DNA from: JAABVD01 sp965204545
GTDB lineage: Bacteria > Verrucomicrobiota > Verrucomicrobiia > Opitutales > UBA2995
Length of the DNA stretch: 64,000 bases
Reading direction: 5' to 3'
Assembly (NCBI GenBank): GCA_965204545.1
Contig: CBDBFA010000003.1
Coordinates: 3,038,001 to 3,102,000, forward strand
Notes under the pieces: generated by a model
What the model was told of the DNA's origin: nothing
Database searches by the model: none
Seen by the model: the letters and a program-made list of their open reading frames with translations, nothing else
Position numbers and translations under genes: made by a program
In this document: positions 1 through 8,403 of the stretch, one piece after another
Layout of the letters: each line of letters starts with the position of its first letter
How positions within the stretch are numbered: the stretch's first letter is position 1

Positions 1-1546
1 ACTCGCCCCCAACGAGATGTTGGTTCCACACGAAACCCTGGAGGCGGAATTCCTCGCTCTCTCGGACGCCGAGGGCGTGGCCGACATTGAGGAGCTGAAC
101 AAGATCCTGGAGCGGGCCGTGAACCTGAGGAATTTCCTGAAGGGGAAGGACCGGATTGAGAAGGTGGCGCGTGCGGTGAAAAAGCACTACTGCGAAAACG
201 TCGAACCACTCGGCTATAAGGCGTTTCTCGTCGGGGTCGACCGCGAGGCCTGCGCCCACTACAAGCACGCTCTCGATCAATTCCTGCCGCCGGAGTATTC
301 TGAGGTGGTCTACACCGGCAATAATAACGACTCCGCCCAGCTCAAGAAATTTCACCTCGACCCGAAACGAGAGCGGCAGATTCGCAAGAGTTTCGGCAAG
401 CTCGACCAGATGCCGAAGATCCTCATCGTCACCGAGAAACTGCTCACTGGTTTCGACGCGCCCTTGCTCTATGCCATGTATCTCGACAAACCGATGCGCG
501 ACCACACCCTGCTGCAGGCCATCGCACGGGTAAACCGCCCCTACGAGAACGAGGCGCAGGAGATGGTGAAACCCCACGGCTTGGTCATGGATTTCGTCGG
601 GATCTTCGACAAGCTGGAAAAGGCCCTGGCTTTCGACAGCGAGGAGGTCAACGCCATCGTCAAGGACCTGAAGCTGCTCAAGGTTCTGTTCAAGAACAAG
701 ATGGTCAAACAGGCGACCGGGTACCTTGCGTTAGTCGAAAACGACTTCATCGACAAGGACGTCGACAACCTCATCGAACACTTCCGGGACAAGGAAAGGC
801 GCAAGGCCTTTTTCAAAGAGTATAAGGAAATAGAAATGCTCTATGAGATCATTTCGCCGGACAGATTTCTCAGGCCCTTCATGGAGGATTACAGAACGCT
901 CAGCGAAATTTACAAAGTGGTGGCCAAGGCCTACACAAAGCGAGTCTACGTAGATCGCGACTTTCAAAGGAAAACCAATGAGTTGGTGCGGGGAAGAGTG
1001 GGCGCCATCCTCGACGAGGAGACACCGGACGAGGTTAAAATCAATAACGAGACATTGGAGGCAATTCTAAAGAAGAAGAGCGGTAAGCCCACCAAGGTGA
1101 TCAACCTTATCAAGTCAATCGAAAGGTCAGCCGAAAAAGAAAGTGAGGATCCGTTTCTGGTAGCCTTGTCCGACTTGGCCAGGGCCGTGCAGGAGGGATT
1201 TGAAGAACGGCAAAAGTCGACTGAAGAAGCGCTGAATGATCTGGCAGAGGCTATTCGAAAGAATGAACACAGAAAGCGCGAGCAGGCCGAAAAGGGCATG
1301 GAGACAATTCAATACTTCTTTTACGATAAGCTGAAGGAACACGGCCTCCGGAATCCGGAAGTTGCCAGCAACCAAATCAAGGAAGTCATCCGGCGCTTCC
1401 CCAATTGGAGAACCAGCGACGGAGATCTACGGAGGTTGAGGAAGGAAGTAACTTTCGCTGTTTATTCTCAGGAAGATGAAGTGAACCGGGTAACAGCCAT
1501 CGTGGAGGATATTTTCCATATCCTCCTAAGGAAGAATGGTGAATGA
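1..1546 (+). CDS. hsdR: Type I restriction enzyme R subunit, C-terminal part (5' end outside window)
   Basis: This is the 3' part of the ATP-dependent translocase/endonuclease subunit of a type I restriction-modification system. The reading frame is open to the window edge, so the first ATG (17) is internal. The visible part starts late in the motor: helicase motif V (TGFDAP, about residue 145 from that ATG) and motif VI (QAIARVNRPY, about residue 170) are clear, then come GLVMDFVGIFDKLEKAL and a long charged helical tail of the kind that binds the HsdM/HsdS core. The nuclease and Walker A regions must lie upstream. The stop overlaps the next gene by 11 bases, so the two are probably translated together. 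The family is secure; the exact type I subfamily is not. Confidence 0.9.
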   Translation, partial: LAPNEMLVPHETLEAEFLALSDAEGVADIEELNKILERAVNLRNFLKGKDRIEKVARAVKKHYCENVEPLGYKAFLVGVDREACAHYKHALDQFLPPEYSEVVYTGNNNDSAQLKKFHLDPKRERQIRKSFGKLDQMPKILIVTEKLLTGFDAPLLYAMYLDKPMRDHTLLQAIARVNRPYENEAQEMVKPHGLVMDFVGIFDKLEKALAFDSEEVNAIVKDLKLLKVLFKNKMVKQATGYLALVENDFIDKDVDNLIEHFRDKERRKAFFKEYKEIEMLYEIISPDRFLRPFMEDYRTLSEIYKVVAKAYTKRVYVDRDFQRKTNELVRGRVGAILDEETPDEVKINNETLEAILKKKSGKPTKVINLIKSIERSAEKESEDPFLVALSDLARAVQEGFEERQKSTEEALNDLAEAIRKNEHRKREQAEKGMETIQYFFYDKLKEHGLRNPEVASNQIKEVIRRFPNWRTSDGDLRRLRKEVTFAVYSQEDEVNRVTAIVEDIFHILLRKNGE

Positions 1547-1847
1547 AGTGATTACAGCGAAGGACGCGTTCAAGCAGCGCGTTCATGAATGGGCCGCCAA
1601 GCTCGATGTCGAGGTGGTATGGTTGGGCGTTCGTCCCATGCGAAACAAGTGGGCCTCGTGTTCAACCAATGGACACCTGAATTTCAACAGCGACCTTTTG
1701 GGCCTGGAGACCGATTTGTGGGATTACGTCATCGTGCATGAGTTGCTCCACTTCTCCGTCCCGAACCACGGAAAATTATGGAAAAGCCTCTTGCGGGCCC
1801 ACCTTGGTGATTACGAAGCCTTGGAACACCGGCTCAGCAGGAAATAG
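1536..1847 (+). CDS. YgjP-like (DUF45) zinc metallopeptidase
   Basis: This 103-residue protein is a short single-domain member of the YgjP/DUF45 family. HELLH at residues 68-72 with a third ligand in NHGKLW (His78) gives the zinc-binding HExxH plus His pattern, and MRNKWASCS upstream is the usual family motif. The ATG lies inside the last codons of hsdR, with AAGGAA a few bases upstream. Homologues of this family commonly sit beside hsdR, but their job there is not established. The family normally has a longer N-terminal part (roughly 160-240 residues), so this is a compact version. The fold is sure and the role is unknown. Confidence 0.85.
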   Translation: MVNEVITAKDAFKQRVHEWAAKLDVEVVWLGVRPMRNKWASCSTNGHLNFNSDLLGLETDLWDYVIVHELLHFSVPNHGKLWKSLLRAHLGDYEALEHRLSRK

Positions 1848-2088
1848 GAAGTGACCACGGAATTACCTCTCAACTGGAATTTAACGGAGGGCGGGTTTTC
1901 CAACCCGCCTTATAAAAGCAATGGCGGACCCGCCTCCCGGCGTGGCAGGCAGGAAAGTCCGCCTTCCTTTCGCCATCGCCCCTCGTCACTAACCACTGAC
2001 AACTTGACGGGAATCCTGTCCTTAACTAAGTTTATCATACAAACTAGTTTGTGTTATTACAGACGAGTCTAATCGAAAGGACTACACC
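1848..2088. repeat. Intergenic region with hairpin repeat and reversed boundary repeat
   Basis: After the metallopeptidase stop, 1886-1909 holds the palindromic word built on GGCGGGTTTTCCAACCCGCC. At 1918-1952 there is a reverse-complement copy of the CCCGCCTCCCGGCGTGGCAG word that recurs at about 3430 and 6505. An open frame at 1851-2072 only translates these repeats. AAAGG at about 2076 is the ribosome site of the next gene. Confidence 0.7.
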
Positions 2089-2826
2089 ATGAAAACCAAG
2101 GCCTCCAACGACCAGTTGCCTAGCGAGTCGATCAAAGAGATTCCCACGTGGACCCGACGCTATGCTCGGAATCAGACGCTCCCGTTCTTGTTCTCCCTGT
2201 TCGTGTGCCTAGTTTGGAGCCTTCTGGCCCGCTCAGGGGCGAAGCTTGCAATTCAGTCATTCAGAGCGGGGCACATCATGGAATTCTGTTTGGCAATGGC
2301 AATTGTTGCCGCGCTGGTTTCCTTCATCATCTGGTTCATCGTGCCGCACTGGGGCGGCAGGTGGGTCCAGAAACTCACGAAGAGAATCTTCAATGACCAT
2401 GGAAATGTGGTCCTTGCGGTCCCTGCAACTCAAAGAAACCGATTCTGGCCCCAATACCTGCTAGCCGGCATGTTCCTGCTGGGAGTGCCGATTTCGGTGA
2501 TTCTGACACACTGGGGCTACCTTCCATACGGTTATCTGCAGCCGGTGTCGGCAATATACGCCGTACCCGTTATGATCGTCATGTTCATTTCGATGCGCTC
2601 AACTCTTAGTCCGCTTTTTCTCCTGTGGCCGATTCTGTACTGCATTCACGCCATCCTGGTGGTGGTAGGCGCACCGATTCAATTCGCAGGAGAATGGCGC
2701 GTTCTAAACCTACTTATACCGACTGTCGGATACGGCGTCTTGACCGGGGTGGTGGGATATCTATTCGGCCAATATTCCTTGAAGAGGGTGCGGGATATTG
2801 CATCCGGCGGAGAAACAAGACCATGA
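2089..2826 (+). CDS. Multi-pass membrane protein of unknown function
   Basis: I do not recognise this 245-residue protein. It has about six hydrophobic segments: near 30-48 (FLFSLFVCLVWSLL), 65-88 (FCLAMAIVAALVSFIIWFIV), 125-145, 155-172, 178-198 and 208-230, so it is an integral inner-membrane protein. There is no signal peptide or catalytic motif. A short charged loop after the second segment (KLTKRIFNDHG) is the main cytoplasmic stretch. The stop overlaps the ATG of a small winged-helix regulator in an ATGA arrangement. Such two-gene units usually mean the regulator controls the membrane protein, but the signal cannot be read from the sequence. Confidence 0.75.
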   Translation: MKTKASNDQLPSESIKEIPTWTRRYARNQTLPFLFSLFVCLVWSLLARSGAKLAIQSFRAGHIMEFCLAMAIVAALVSFIIWFIVPHWGGRWVQKLTKRIFNDHGNVVLAVPATQRNRFWPQYLLAGMFLLGVPISVILTHWGYLPYGYLQPVSAIYAVPVMIVMFISMRSTLSPLFLLWPILYCIHAILVVVGAPIQFAGEWRVLNLLIPTVGYGVLTGVVGYLFGQYSLKRVRDIASGGETRP

Positions 2827-3122
2827 CCAGAGGGCTCGACCGGGTTGTTCACGAGCCGGCCAGACTCCGAATCTTGATGCTGTTGTCTGCTGTCGATGAG
2901 ACCGATTTCAAGTTCTTACAATCGACCCTGGGCTTGACCAATGGCAACCTGTCGTCTCACATGAACCGCTTGGACCAGGCCGGGTACGTGAGGATTCTGA
3001 AGGGGTTCGTCGGAAAGGTGACCCAGACGCGGTACCATCTGACCGAGGAAGGCAAACGGGCTCTTTGTGGCTACTGGAACCAGATTGACGAGATTCGATC
3101 GCTCTCATCGAACGTGAGCTGA
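2823..3122 (+). CDS. Winged-helix transcriptional regulator (HTH_34/ArsR-MarR-like)
   Basis: This 99-residue protein is a bare winged-helix domain. MTRGLDRVVHEPARLRILMLL opens like the HTH_34 family (HEPARLRILMLLS), the recognition helix is around LGLTNGNLSSHMNRLDQAGYV, and the wing carries TQTRYHLTEEGKRAL. There is no metal-binding or ligand domain. I chose the ATG at 2823 that overlaps the preceding stop (ATGA), because a longer frame upstream would only translate the membrane gene in a second phase. It probably represses its own operon, meaning the membrane protein and itself. That is inference from the arrangement. Confidence 0.85.
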   Translation: MTRGLDRVVHEPARLRILMLLSAVDETDFKFLQSTLGLTNGNLSSHMNRLDQAGYVRILKGFVGKVTQTRYHLTEEGKRALCGYWNQIDEIRSLSSNVS

Positions 3123-3647
3123 TAGGCGAAATTGCAGGCGTACATCATCTCAGGATGGTAAGGGGTCAGTTCGTAATTTTTGACTTTTTGGAAAGGCCCG
3201 AATAGGGATTAACCACAGAGGGCCCAGAGAACATCCGCCTTCGCCGAAGGTCTAGGACGTGACAGGGAGGGGGAGAGAGGGGAATAGCCGCGAAAGAGCG
3301 CAAAGAGCACAAAAGGGAGAAGAAGATGAACCGCAGATTTCGAAGATGAGCGCAGATGAATAAAGGAGGGCGGGTTTTCCAACCCGCCAATTCGTAGGGG
3401 CGAGGCATGCCTCGCCCACATTCCTGCCTGTCACGCCGGGAGGCGGGTTCCCCAAAGGAAGAGAGGAGGTAACTCTCGCAAAGAGCGCCAAGGGGCGCAG
3501 ATGGGGCTGGCGCCCGGTGGAGAGTGAAGAGTTGATAGTGGAGAGAAGGGAGCGCCAGCGGCGCCTCTCTCCCTTAGCGTCCTCCGCGTTCTTTGCGAGA
3601 GTCAAATCCTGTTCGCGAAGCGATCCTGTTCCGGGAAGCAGGCCGCA
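3123..3647. repeat. Repeat-filled intergenic region (composite copy 1)
   Basis: No gene is visible. In order it contains: a half-copy of the GGGGTCA element (3163-3187, compare 45490); ACCACAGAGG words (3211-3300); a composite block (3325-3470) with the CGGGTTTTCCAACCCG hairpin at 3365-3388 and GGCGAGGCATGCCTCGCC, nearly identical to 6412-6541; GGCGCC words; and CTTTGCGAGAGTCAAATC with CGCGAAGCGATCCTGTTCC (3592-3642), which recurs directly at 4065-4115. Confidence 0.8.
3592..3642 (+). repeat. Direct repeat flanking parD, copy 1
   Basis: TTTGCGAGAGTCAAATCC followed by TCGCGAAGCGATCCTGTTCC and GAAGCAGG. A close copy is at 4065-4115 in the same orientation, on the other side of the orphan antitoxin. 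Confidence 0.8.
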
Positions 3648-3887
3648 TCAACGTTTGGCTTTGCGAGCGGCCTTGAACTGATCGAAGTCAAATGGCAAAG
3701 CCTCACCGCTTTCAATGCCTTCCTGAACAGCTGCCCTAAGGGCAGCCATTTTGGTTTCCTGGTCCTGTAAGAGCCTGAGACCCGCACGAACCATTTCGCT
3801 GGCAGAGCCATATCGGCCATTTTTAACCCCTCCTTCAATAAATTGACTGAGTTCGTCTCCAATTTCCACACTTGTATTTCGCGCCAT
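3648..3887 (-). CDS. parD: ParD-like type II antitoxin, orphan
   Basis: This 79-residue protein starts MARNTSVEIGDELSQFIEG, a ribbon-helix-helix opening. It continues with YGSASEMVRAGLRLLQDQE, the usual ParD second helix region, and ends in a short charged tail of the toxin-binding type (LRAAVQEGIESGEALPFD). ParD proteins dimerise, repress their own promoter and wrap the ParE toxin. I chose the ATG at 3887; a longer frame to 3944 adds residues that do not match the family. The expected parE gene should follow immediately downstream (below 3648), but that space holds only a repeat copy. The antitoxin is therefore an orphan, between two direct repeats 470 bp apart. Confidence 0.85.
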   Translation of the reverse strand: MARNTSVEIGDELSQFIEGGVKNGRYGSASEMVRAGLRLLQDQETKMAALRAAVQEGIESGEALPFDFDQFKAARKAKR

Positions 3888-4304
3888 GACAAAGTCCAAT
3901 TTACCAACAGTTACAGATATTTGGTAATCCAACCATACTGTCAATAGCCCACTGAGATTTAGGAGGGATTAACCACAGAGGACACAGAGAGCACAGAGGA
4001 GAGGCGCCGAGGGGCGCCAATTAGGAATGAGGAATGAGGAATTGGCTTAGCGCCCTTGGCGATCTTTGCGAGAGTCAGATCCTCCTCGCGAAGCGATCCT
4101 GTTCCTGCGAAGCAGGATCAAGTGACTGAAAGGAACGTTGTTAAAATAAATAAGGAATTTTGTGCTTCTGTGCTTTTTGTAGCTAAAATTATCGTGCCTT
4201 CCGCATTCATGGATAAGGGCGCGACAGGAAGAGAGGAGGGAATTTGGGAAAATCCACTATTCACTCGTCACTGGCAACGAGTCCCTGATAATTGCCCCGG
4301 AAGG
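3888..4304. repeat. Repeat-rich region between parD and the PQQ dehydrogenase
   Basis: 3970-4000 carries ACCACAGAGGACACAGAG. 4000-4040 carries GAGGCGCCGAGGGGCGCC and TTAGGAATGAGGAATGAGG. 4065-4115 is the second copy of the repeat flanking parD. Beyond 4120 the sequence is unique and AT-rich and probably holds the promoter of the dehydrogenase, although I cannot point to convincing -35/-10 boxes. Confidence 0.65.
4065..4115 (+). repeat. Direct repeat flanking parD, copy 2
   Basis: TTTGCGAGAGTCAGATCC followed by TCGCGAAGCGATCCTGTTCC and GCGAAGCAGG. It matches 3592-3642 with few changes. Confidence 0.8.
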
Positions 4305-6377
4305 ATGAATCGATCCGTCTTCAGCAGAACCATTTTAATCCTGGTTGCCGGTATTGGCTTTCAGTTGTGGGGTGCGGAGGATGACCGGGGACCCTTATCT
4401 CCTGCCGCAATCGATGATGAGGTCCTGGTTTCTGCGAACGACTACCCTGGAGATTGGCTGAATCATGGTTTGGACTACGCTGAAACGCGTTACAGTCCGC
4501 TCGGTCAAATCGACTCGGAAAATGTCGACCGGCTGGGATTGGCCTGGACCCTTGAACTCGGGACAAAACGAGGTATCGAGGCCACCCCTATCGTGGTCGA
4601 TGGAAAAATGTATGCCAGTGGAACCTGGAGCGATGTGTTTGCCATCGATGCCAGGGACGGAACCATGCTTTGGCATTGGGATGCCGAGGTTCCACGGGAA
4701 TATGGAGACAAAACTTGTTGCGACGTGGTTAATCGGGGAGTTGCGGTGTATCGCGGTAAGGTTTTCGTGGGCACTTTGGACGGACGGATCGCGGCCATCG
4801 ATGCTGGAACCGGCGAAACCGTTTGGGAAACCCTGACGGTCGATCTTGAAGGTTTCCATACCATCACCGGGGCGCCGCGGATCGTCAAAGGCAAGGTGAT
4901 CATTGGCAATGGAGGGGCCGAGTTCGGCGTGCGCGGTTACGTGTCGGCTTACAATGCGGAAACGGGGGAGATGGAATGGAGGACCTATACGGTGCCGGGT
5001 AATCCCGCTTTGCCCTTTGAATCGGAAGCCATGGAGATGGCGGCTAAAACCTGGAACGGGGAATGGTGGAAATACGGCGGAGGAGGAACGGCGTGGGATT
5101 CTTTTGCTTACGATCCGGAACTCGATCTGTTGTATGTCGGAACCGGCAATGGTTCTCCCTGGAACCGGCACATACGTAGTCCTGGAGGAGGAGATAATCT
5201 CTTCCTGTCCAGTATCCTGGCGTTGAATCCGGACGACGGGGAATATGTCTGGCATTACCAGACTACACCGGGGGAATCATGGGATTTTACCGCAACCCAG
5301 CATATGGTCCTGGCCGATCTGGAGCTGAACGGAGAAATGCGTCAAGTGATCATGCAAGCGCCGAAGAATGGATTCTTTTTCGTGTTGGATCGTAGGACGG
5401 GAGAATTTCTGTCGGGTGAGCCCTATGTCGAAGTGACCTGGGCGACCGGGATCGATCAGGAGACGGGCCGTCCCATCGAAGCCCTGGGAGCAGATTACAA
5501 ATACGCTCCCATGACCATATCTCCCGTCGTTTGGGGAGGCCACAACTGGCACCCGATGTCTTACAATCCAAATACCGGGCTGGTCTATATTCCGGCTACG
5601 CTCAGAACCGGCACCTATGAGCAAGATGAGAACTTTGTGAGAAGGACGGACGGACCGTATAATTTTGGGGCAATTGTCAGTGGGACGGTTCCATCGACCG
5701 GGCACCTGCTCGCCTGGGATCCGGTCCGACAGGAGGAAGCCTGGAGAGTGCCTCATGCGATCGACTGGAATGGGGGCACCATGACGACGGCGGGCAATCT
5801 GGTGTTTCAGGGCACGGGCGACGCTCGATTTATGGCATTCGATGCCGCCACGGGGGAAACCCTTTGGGAAATGTTTACGGGGACTGGTATTATCGGAACC
5901 CCGGTTACCTACCTTGTCGATGGCGTCCAACACGTGACTATCCTGGCGGGCTGGGGTGGAGCTTACGGATTGACCTTAAGTCCGGGAGGCGAGGCGGTCA
6001 ATTACCAGCAGGTGGGTCGAGCGTATACTTTCAAACTGGATGGGTCAGCGCCCTTGCCGGAGTTTGCCGTCTTGGACAGACAGGTGCCGGAAGTAACGGA
6101 GCAGCATCGTCCTACACCGCAGTCGGCGGATCAGGGGGCGGCGATTTACAATGAATATTGCCAGAAATGCCACGGAGGAAATGCTGTCTCTGACGGAGTC
6201 CTGCCCGATTTAAGGTATTCCGCCATAGTGCCGACGGAGGCTTTTCATGCCACTATTCTGGACGGACTCTTACTACCCCTGGGCATGCCGCGGTACGACG
6301 ACCGGTTGGACGGCGAGCAGGTCAAACTCATTCAAGACTTTCTCTTATCGAGGATCTTCGAGCTAAAAGAGGAATAA
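4305..6377 (+). CDS. PQQ-dependent alcohol dehydrogenase with C-terminal cytochrome c (quinohemoprotein)
   Basis: This 690-residue secreted enzyme would oxidise an alcohol or aldehyde with PQQ and pass electrons to its own heme. The frame is open further upstream, but MNRSVFSRTILILVAGIGFQ is a clear signal peptide, so I start at 4305. The PQQ propeller begins at DYPGDWLNHGLDYAETRYSP. Adjacent cysteines (138-139, KTCCDVVNRG) match the vicinal disulfide over PQQ, and propeller blades such as GTGNGSPWNRH and TPGESWDFTATQ follow. The C-terminal domain has one heme c site, CQKCH (619-623), with a distal Met possible in LGMPRYDD. The length fits type II quinohemoproteins. It stands alone, with no PQQ synthesis genes nearby. 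The substrate is unknown. Confidence 0.92.
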   Translation: MNRSVFSRTILILVAGIGFQLWGAEDDRGPLSPAAIDDEVLVSANDYPGDWLNHGLDYAETRYSPLGQIDSENVDRLGLAWTLELGTKRGIEATPIVVDGKMYASGTWSDVFAIDARDGTMLWHWDAEVPREYGDKTCCDVVNRGVAVYRGKVFVGTLDGRIAAIDAGTGETVWETLTVDLEGFHTITGAPRIVKGKVIIGNGGAEFGVRGYVSAYNAETGEMEWRTYTVPGNPALPFESEAMEMAAKTWNGEWWKYGGGGTAWDSFAYDPELDLLYVGTGNGSPWNRHIRSPGGGDNLFLSSILALNPDDGEYVWHYQTTPGESWDFTATQHMVLADLELNGEMRQVIMQAPKNGFFFVLDRRTGEFLSGEPYVEVTWATGIDQETGRPIEALGADYKYAPMTISPVVWGGHNWHPMSYNPNTGLVYIPATLRTGTYEQDENFVRRTDGPYNFGAIVSGTVPSTGHLLAWDPVRQEEAWRVPHAIDWNGGTMTTAGNLVFQGTGDARFMAFDAATGETLWEMFTGTGIIGTPVTYLVDGVQHVTILAGWGGAYGLTLSPGGEAVNYQQVGRAYTFKLDGSAPLPEFAVLDRQVPEVTEQHRPTPQSADQGAAIYNEYCQKCHGGNAVSDGVLPDLRYSAIVPTEAFHATILDGLLLPLGMPRYDDRLDGEQVKLIQDFLLSRIFELKEE

Positions 6378-6816
6378 CCACAGAGGACACAGAGAGCACA
6401 GAGGGGTAGAAGATGAACCACGGATTTGGCAGATGAATAAAGGAGGGCGGGTTTTCCAACCCGCCAATTCGTAGGGGCGAGGCATGCCTCGCCCACATCC
6501 TGCCTGCCACACCGGGAGGCGGGTCCCCCAAAAGAAGAGAGTCAATTACACAATTGATTCGTAAATTCGAATAAAAATCTGTGAAAATCTGCGTCATCTG
6601 CGGTTAAGTTTCAGATGATGGGAGTTGCCGCAGATTCCGTAGATGAAGGCAGAGGGAGAGGCGCCGTTGACGCCAATTAGGAATGTGATCTCGCCAGGGC
6701 GAGATGGCACAAAGTGGAGAAGAAGATGAACCACGGATTTCACGGATGGGAACGGATGGCGGTAGTCGATCATTGAAAAGACTTTGATAATGCGGAATTA
6801 TTGAAGGCATCCAAAG
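6378..6816. repeat. Repeat-filled intergenic region (composite copy 2)
   Basis: It begins at the stop codon with ACCACAGAGGACACAGAGAG. 6412-6541 is a near-identical copy of the block at 3325-3470 (hairpin word at 6442-6465). Next come GTGAAAATCTGCGTCATCTG (also at 8797-8820), a GGCGCC word (6659-6675) and AGATGAACCACGGATTTC. The last 50 bases are unique and contain GAAGG, the likely ribosome site of the sulfatase. Confidence 0.8.
6412..6541 (+). repeat. Composite 130-bp repeat block, copy 2
   Basis: Same word order as 3325-3470: AGATGAACC, GATGAATAAAGGAGGGCGGG hairpin, TCGTAGGGGCGAGGCATGCC, then CGGGAGGCGGGT and CCCCAAA. The two copies flank parD and the PQQ dehydrogenase as direct repeats. 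Confidence 0.8.
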
Positions 6817-8250
6817 ATGAACACGAAATGCTTACAAACCTTACAGAGATGCTTTATCGCTGCGGTTTTGTTTGGGTTCAGCCTTGTTGCCTGCTGGGCC
6901 CAGCCTAACGTCCTGTTCATTGCTTTGGACGATCTCAACAACATGGTGGGGTTTCTGAGGGGATATCCGGGGGTAAAAACTCCGCACATGGACCGTCTGG
7001 CCGGTATGGGGGTATCCTTTACCAATGCCCATTGTGCTGCTCCGAGTTGCAATCCCTCCCGCGTGAGCGTCATGACCGGCCGTTACCCTTCAAGTACCGG
7101 CATCTATGAAAACCAGGTGGATTGGCGCCGGTTTCCCGAGGTGTTCGCATTGCAAACCATACCCGAGACCTTTCGGAAAAACGGATACAAGGTAATCGGC
7201 GGAGGAAAACTCTACCACGCCCACTCCCTGAACAATCGGGCCTACAAGGGCTTCTTGGATTCCGAACCCTGGGATGCGTATTTCCCATCCAAGGAAGCTC
7301 AAATGGCCCGGGAGGTTAAACCGGCGGCGTGGCCCGTGAATGGGATTAAAAGGTTCTACAATGGTCATTTCGATTGGGCTCCTCTGGATATCGAGGATGA
7401 TGCCATGGCCGATGGAAAATTGATCCAGTGGGCGGAGGAACAGTTATCCAGGAAGCACGAAAAACCGCTCTTAATCGGGGTGGGCATCTATAGGCCCCAC
7501 GTGCCGTGGTGGAGCCCCAAAAAGTATTTTGACGGGCATCCCCTCGAGGAAATTGTCCTTCCGTCAGTTCCGGAGAACGATTTCGAGGACATTCCTCCTG
7601 CCGGCAATCAATGGGCGCGCAAGCATTGGCAAGCCTGGGTCGCGGAAAACGACCAATGGAAGAAGGCGGTTCAGGGTTACCTGGCGTCGATGACCTTTGC
7701 CGACGCCATGGTGGGTCGTTTGATGGATGCCCTGGAAAACGGTCCCTTGGCCGAAAACACTATTATCGTTCTATGGAGCGACCATGGCTACCACCTTGGA
7801 CACAAGCAGCATTGGGAGAAGTTCACGCTTTGGAATCAGTCCACTCAGGTGCCCCTGATTTTCGTGGATCCGCGCAATGGAGTGGCCGGGGCCGCGACCG
7901 ACCAACCGGCCAGTCTGGTCGACATTTTCCCCACACTGGTCGATTTGTGCGACTTGAAAGACGCGCCGCGACTCGATGGGCAAAGCCTGTTGTCCCTTAT
8001 GCGCAATCCAGCCTTGAAAACGGGGCGTGGGGTTCTCACCACGCACAAATTCAGGAACCATTCCGTGCGCACGGTAGATTGGCGTTACATCCGGTATGCC
8101 GATGGAACGGAGGAATTGTACAACCACCGGGACGATCCCAACGAATACCGGAACCTGGCAAAGCGACCCGAGTTCAATGCAGTAAAAGATAACCTGGCAA
8201 GTATGCTGCCCGAAACGAACGCCGATCCAAAGCCAAGAACCGGGTTATGA
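6817..8250 (+). CDS. Secreted sulfatase, iduronate-2-sulfatase/choline-sulfatase-like
   Basis: This 477-residue enzyme hydrolyses sulfate esters, probably on a sulfated polysaccharide. An N-terminal signal peptide (CFIAAVLFGFSLVACWAQ) is followed by NVLFIALDD, where Asp38/Asp39 are calcium ligands. The formylglycine signature C-x-P-S-R is at 78-82 (CNPSR), with TGRYPS after it. IVLWSDHGYHLGHKQHWEK is the distal metal and substrate motif (SDHG), and the C-terminal HRDDPNEYRNLA is typical of the iduronate-2-sulfatase group. Activity needs conversion of Cys78 by a formylglycine-generating enzyme; no intact one is in the window. The gene stands alone between repeat-filled gaps. The exact substrate cannot be told. 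Confidence 0.93.
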   Translation: MNTKCLQTLQRCFIAAVLFGFSLVACWAQPNVLFIALDDLNNMVGFLRGYPGVKTPHMDRLAGMGVSFTNAHCAAPSCNPSRVSVMTGRYPSSTGIYENQVDWRRFPEVFALQTIPETFRKNGYKVIGGGKLYHAHSLNNRAYKGFLDSEPWDAYFPSKEAQMAREVKPAAWPVNGIKRFYNGHFDWAPLDIEDDAMADGKLIQWAEEQLSRKHEKPLLIGVGIYRPHVPWWSPKKYFDGHPLEEIVLPSVPENDFEDIPPAGNQWARKHWQAWVAENDQWKKAVQGYLASMTFADAMVGRLMDALENGPLAENTIIVLWSDHGYHLGHKQHWEKFTLWNQSTQVPLIFVDPRNGVAGAATDQPASLVDIFPTLVDLCDLKDAPRLDGQSLLSLMRNPALKTGRGVLTTHKFRNHSVRTVDWRYIRYADGTEELYNHRDDPNEYRNLAKRPEFNAVKDNLASMLPETNADPKPRTGL

Positions 8251-8403
8251 CGCAGAAAGGGAGTAACCACAGAGAGGGAATTGGAAAGAAGATTAACCGC
8301 AGATTTCGCAGATGTACGCAGATTTGAAAAAAGAAGAGGGGACATTCCTGTCCCCTAACAATCAGGGCAAGACATTGGGAGAGGTTTTGGTAATGATGGA
8401 AGT
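8251..8403. repeat. Short repeat-bearing gap
   Basis: It contains AACCACAGAGAGGG and TAACCGCAGATTTCGCAGATG words and GGGGACATTCCTGTCCCC, a perfect 18-base palindrome at 8338-8355 that may fold as a hairpin after the sulfatase gene. TGGAAG before 8404 is a usable ribosome site. Confidence 0.6.

Noticed and set aside
1851..2072. Plus-strand 73-codon frame after the metallopeptidase
   Set aside because: It translates the hairpin and boundary repeats and has no ribosome site or conserved text.
4056..4304. 83-residue upstream extension of the PQQ dehydrogenase
   Set aside because: It begins inside a repeat. The signal peptide starts at 4305.
4395..5255. 286-codon minus-strand frame within the PQQ dehydrogenase
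   Set aside because: It is an antisense shadow of a high-GC coding region. No motif and no ribosome site.
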